Part shown: one piece after another, positions 63,389 to 64,000 of the stretch
Position numbering within the stretch: the first letter of the stretch is position 1
How the letters are laid out: each line of letters begins with the position of its first letter
Assembly (NCBI GenBank): GCA_018817385.1
Contig: JAHIUA010000093.1
Span: forward strand, 1-64,000
Reading direction: 5' to 3'
From: Pseudomonadota bacterium
Lineage (GTDB): Bacteria > Desulfobacterota > Desulfobulbia > Desulfobulbales > Desulfocapsaceae
Length of the DNA: 64,000 nt
Notes under the pieces: model-generated
Told to the model about the DNA's origin: nothing
Database searches by the model: none
The model's input: only the letters and a program-made list of their open reading frames with translations
Translations under genes and position numbers: made by a program

Positions 63389-64000
63389 TCATCCCTCGAA
63401 TAAACTTACCCAGTTGTAACCGAATAGATTCGGGTAAAAAAACGTTCCTTCTCCTTTTTTGTCCTGAGAAGATCCTGCTTCGCACATCTGGGTCATGCAT
63501 AAGAATTTTTGCAGTCACTGCCAGTTCCTGACGATCTTTTTTGTCGGTAAACAGCAGGCCGCCTTCTCCTAATGTTTCCGGAACCGCTGAACTTTTATAG
63601 GCAAAAACCGGTATATCAAACCACATGGCCTCTATCAGCGGCACACCAAAACCTTCATGCTCACTCATGGACCAGAAGAGATGGGCGCAGCGATAACAGG
63701 CATGCAGAGCACTGTCAGGAACTTTTCCAGTAAAAAGGACATCCCCTTCAAGGCCCAGTTTCCTGACCTGGGCTTTTAACGACTGGTAATAGGCCTCCTC
63801 TTCGATAAAACCGCCAACCAAGATCAGCCTGCAATTCCCGTACAGCGAAAGATAGGTGGCAAAGACATCAATTAAATCATGCTGACACTTATTGGCTGCC
63901 AGTCGTCCGACAAAGAGAATATTGTCTTTCCCGTCCTGAAGCCGCGTCATCATATTAGGTTCAGCCCGAATATTCCATTTTTCGGGGGCGACACAAATGG
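63381..64000 (-). CDS. GT4 glycosyltransferase, C-terminal part (truncated by window edge)
   Basis: The reading frame stays open to position 64000, so this is the C-terminal half of a larger GT-B enzyme rather than a 190-residue protein starting at 63953. Sequence before that ATG reads VAPEKWNIRAEPN, normal for GT4 enzymes. The donor domain has NILFVGRLAANKCQHDLIDVF, GKVPDSALHACYRCAHLFW, SEHEGFGVPLIEAMWFDIPV (EX7E) and SAVPETLGEGGLLF. The stop overlaps the start of the 1032-residue gene by 8 bp. It shows that the operon continues beyond the window. Confidence 0.88.
   Translation of the reverse strand, partial: ICVAPEKWNIRAEPNMMTRLQDGKDNILFVGRLAANKCQHDLIDVFATYLSLYGNCRLILVGGFIEEEAYYQSLKAQVRKLGLEGDVLFTGKVPDSALHACYRCAHLFWSMSEHEGFGVPLIEAMWFDIPVFAYKSSAVPETLGEGGLLFTDKKDRQELAVTAKILMHDPDVRSRIFSGQKRRRNVFLPESIRLQLGKFIRGMNV

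Noticed and set aside
63381-63953. A complete 190-residue glycosyltransferase
   Set aside because: The frame stays open to the window edge with family-consistent residues before the ATG, so it is the end of a longer gene.
28144-64000. Exosortase / PEP-CTERM sorting system in the glycan locus
   Set aside because: I looked at the C-termini of the exported proteins and at the membrane proteins; none has a PEP-CTERM-like tail or exosortase motifs.
1-64000. CRISPR arrays, transposases, integrases or prophage genes
   Set aside because: None was seen; the only tandem repeats are the heptamer at 28057-28088 and the coding 12-mer at 60939-60968.

Overview
The window looks like a chromosomal segment of a Gram-negative, anaerobic Desulfobacterota bacterium, probably a relative of the Desulfobulbales. 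This is an inference from gene content: a periplasmic octaheme cytochrome of the hydroxylamine-oxidoreductase family, a CooC-type maturation ATPase, and the order ispE / tRNA-Gln / prs / rplY / pth / carD followed by rho / rpmE / prfA / prmC / murA. I see no insertion sequence, prophage or CRISPR array.

Positions 1-5870 (+ strand) hold the octaheme cytochrome, a small GIY-YIG protein and a PilR/PilS-like two-component pair. Positions 5883-19742 (- strand) are a housekeeping block: murA, prmC, prfA, rpmE, rho, coaE, an rluD-like gene, carD, pth, rplY, prs, tRNA-Gln(TTG), ispE, a DUF1844 gene and serA. Consensus promoters are visible for rpmE and rho; rho has an unusually long leader. Positions 20153-23357 (+) carry gltX and glnS in tandem. 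Then come an MFS transporter, coaBC and a Bax-inhibitor-1 family membrane protein (all -), and cooC (+).

From 28144 to the right edge the window is one large surface-glycan locus. A 7-gene - strand operon (35705 to 28144) makes UDP-xylose, carries five glycosyltransferases and ends with the initiating WbaP-type phosphosugar transferase. Two convergent modules follow. Each pairs a polyprenyl-phosphate sugar synthase-like GT2 enzyme with a large GT-C membrane glycosyltransferase, and their stop codons overlap (36255-39510 on +, 44868-39504 on -). The - strand module also encodes an exported Trp-repeat protein and an exported SGNH hydrolase. Next are a sugar O-methyltransferase and a two-gene unit for small exported proteins, one with a BIG2 Ig-like fold, bounded by a near-consensus promoter and a strong terminator. 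From 47557 to the edge runs a long - strand operon: a Wzx-like flippase, GT2 and GT4 enzymes, an acetyltransferase, an epimerase, asparagine synthase, a methyltransferase, a GlpD-like oxidoreductase, an HxH hypothetical, an acyltransferase-3, a 1032-residue GT-C-like protein and a truncated GT4.

Together the locus can start a glycan on undecaprenyl phosphate, extend it, flip it, and modify it with methyl and acyl groups and with lipid-linked sugars added outside the membrane. No Wzy, Wzz, Wza/Wzc or ABC exporter was recognised, so polymerisation and export genes must lie outside the window or be unrecognised here. The most unusual parts are the GT-C proteins with carbohydrate-binding-like C-terminal modules, the small exported-protein unit, the G9 tract at a glycosyltransferase start, and the rho leader.
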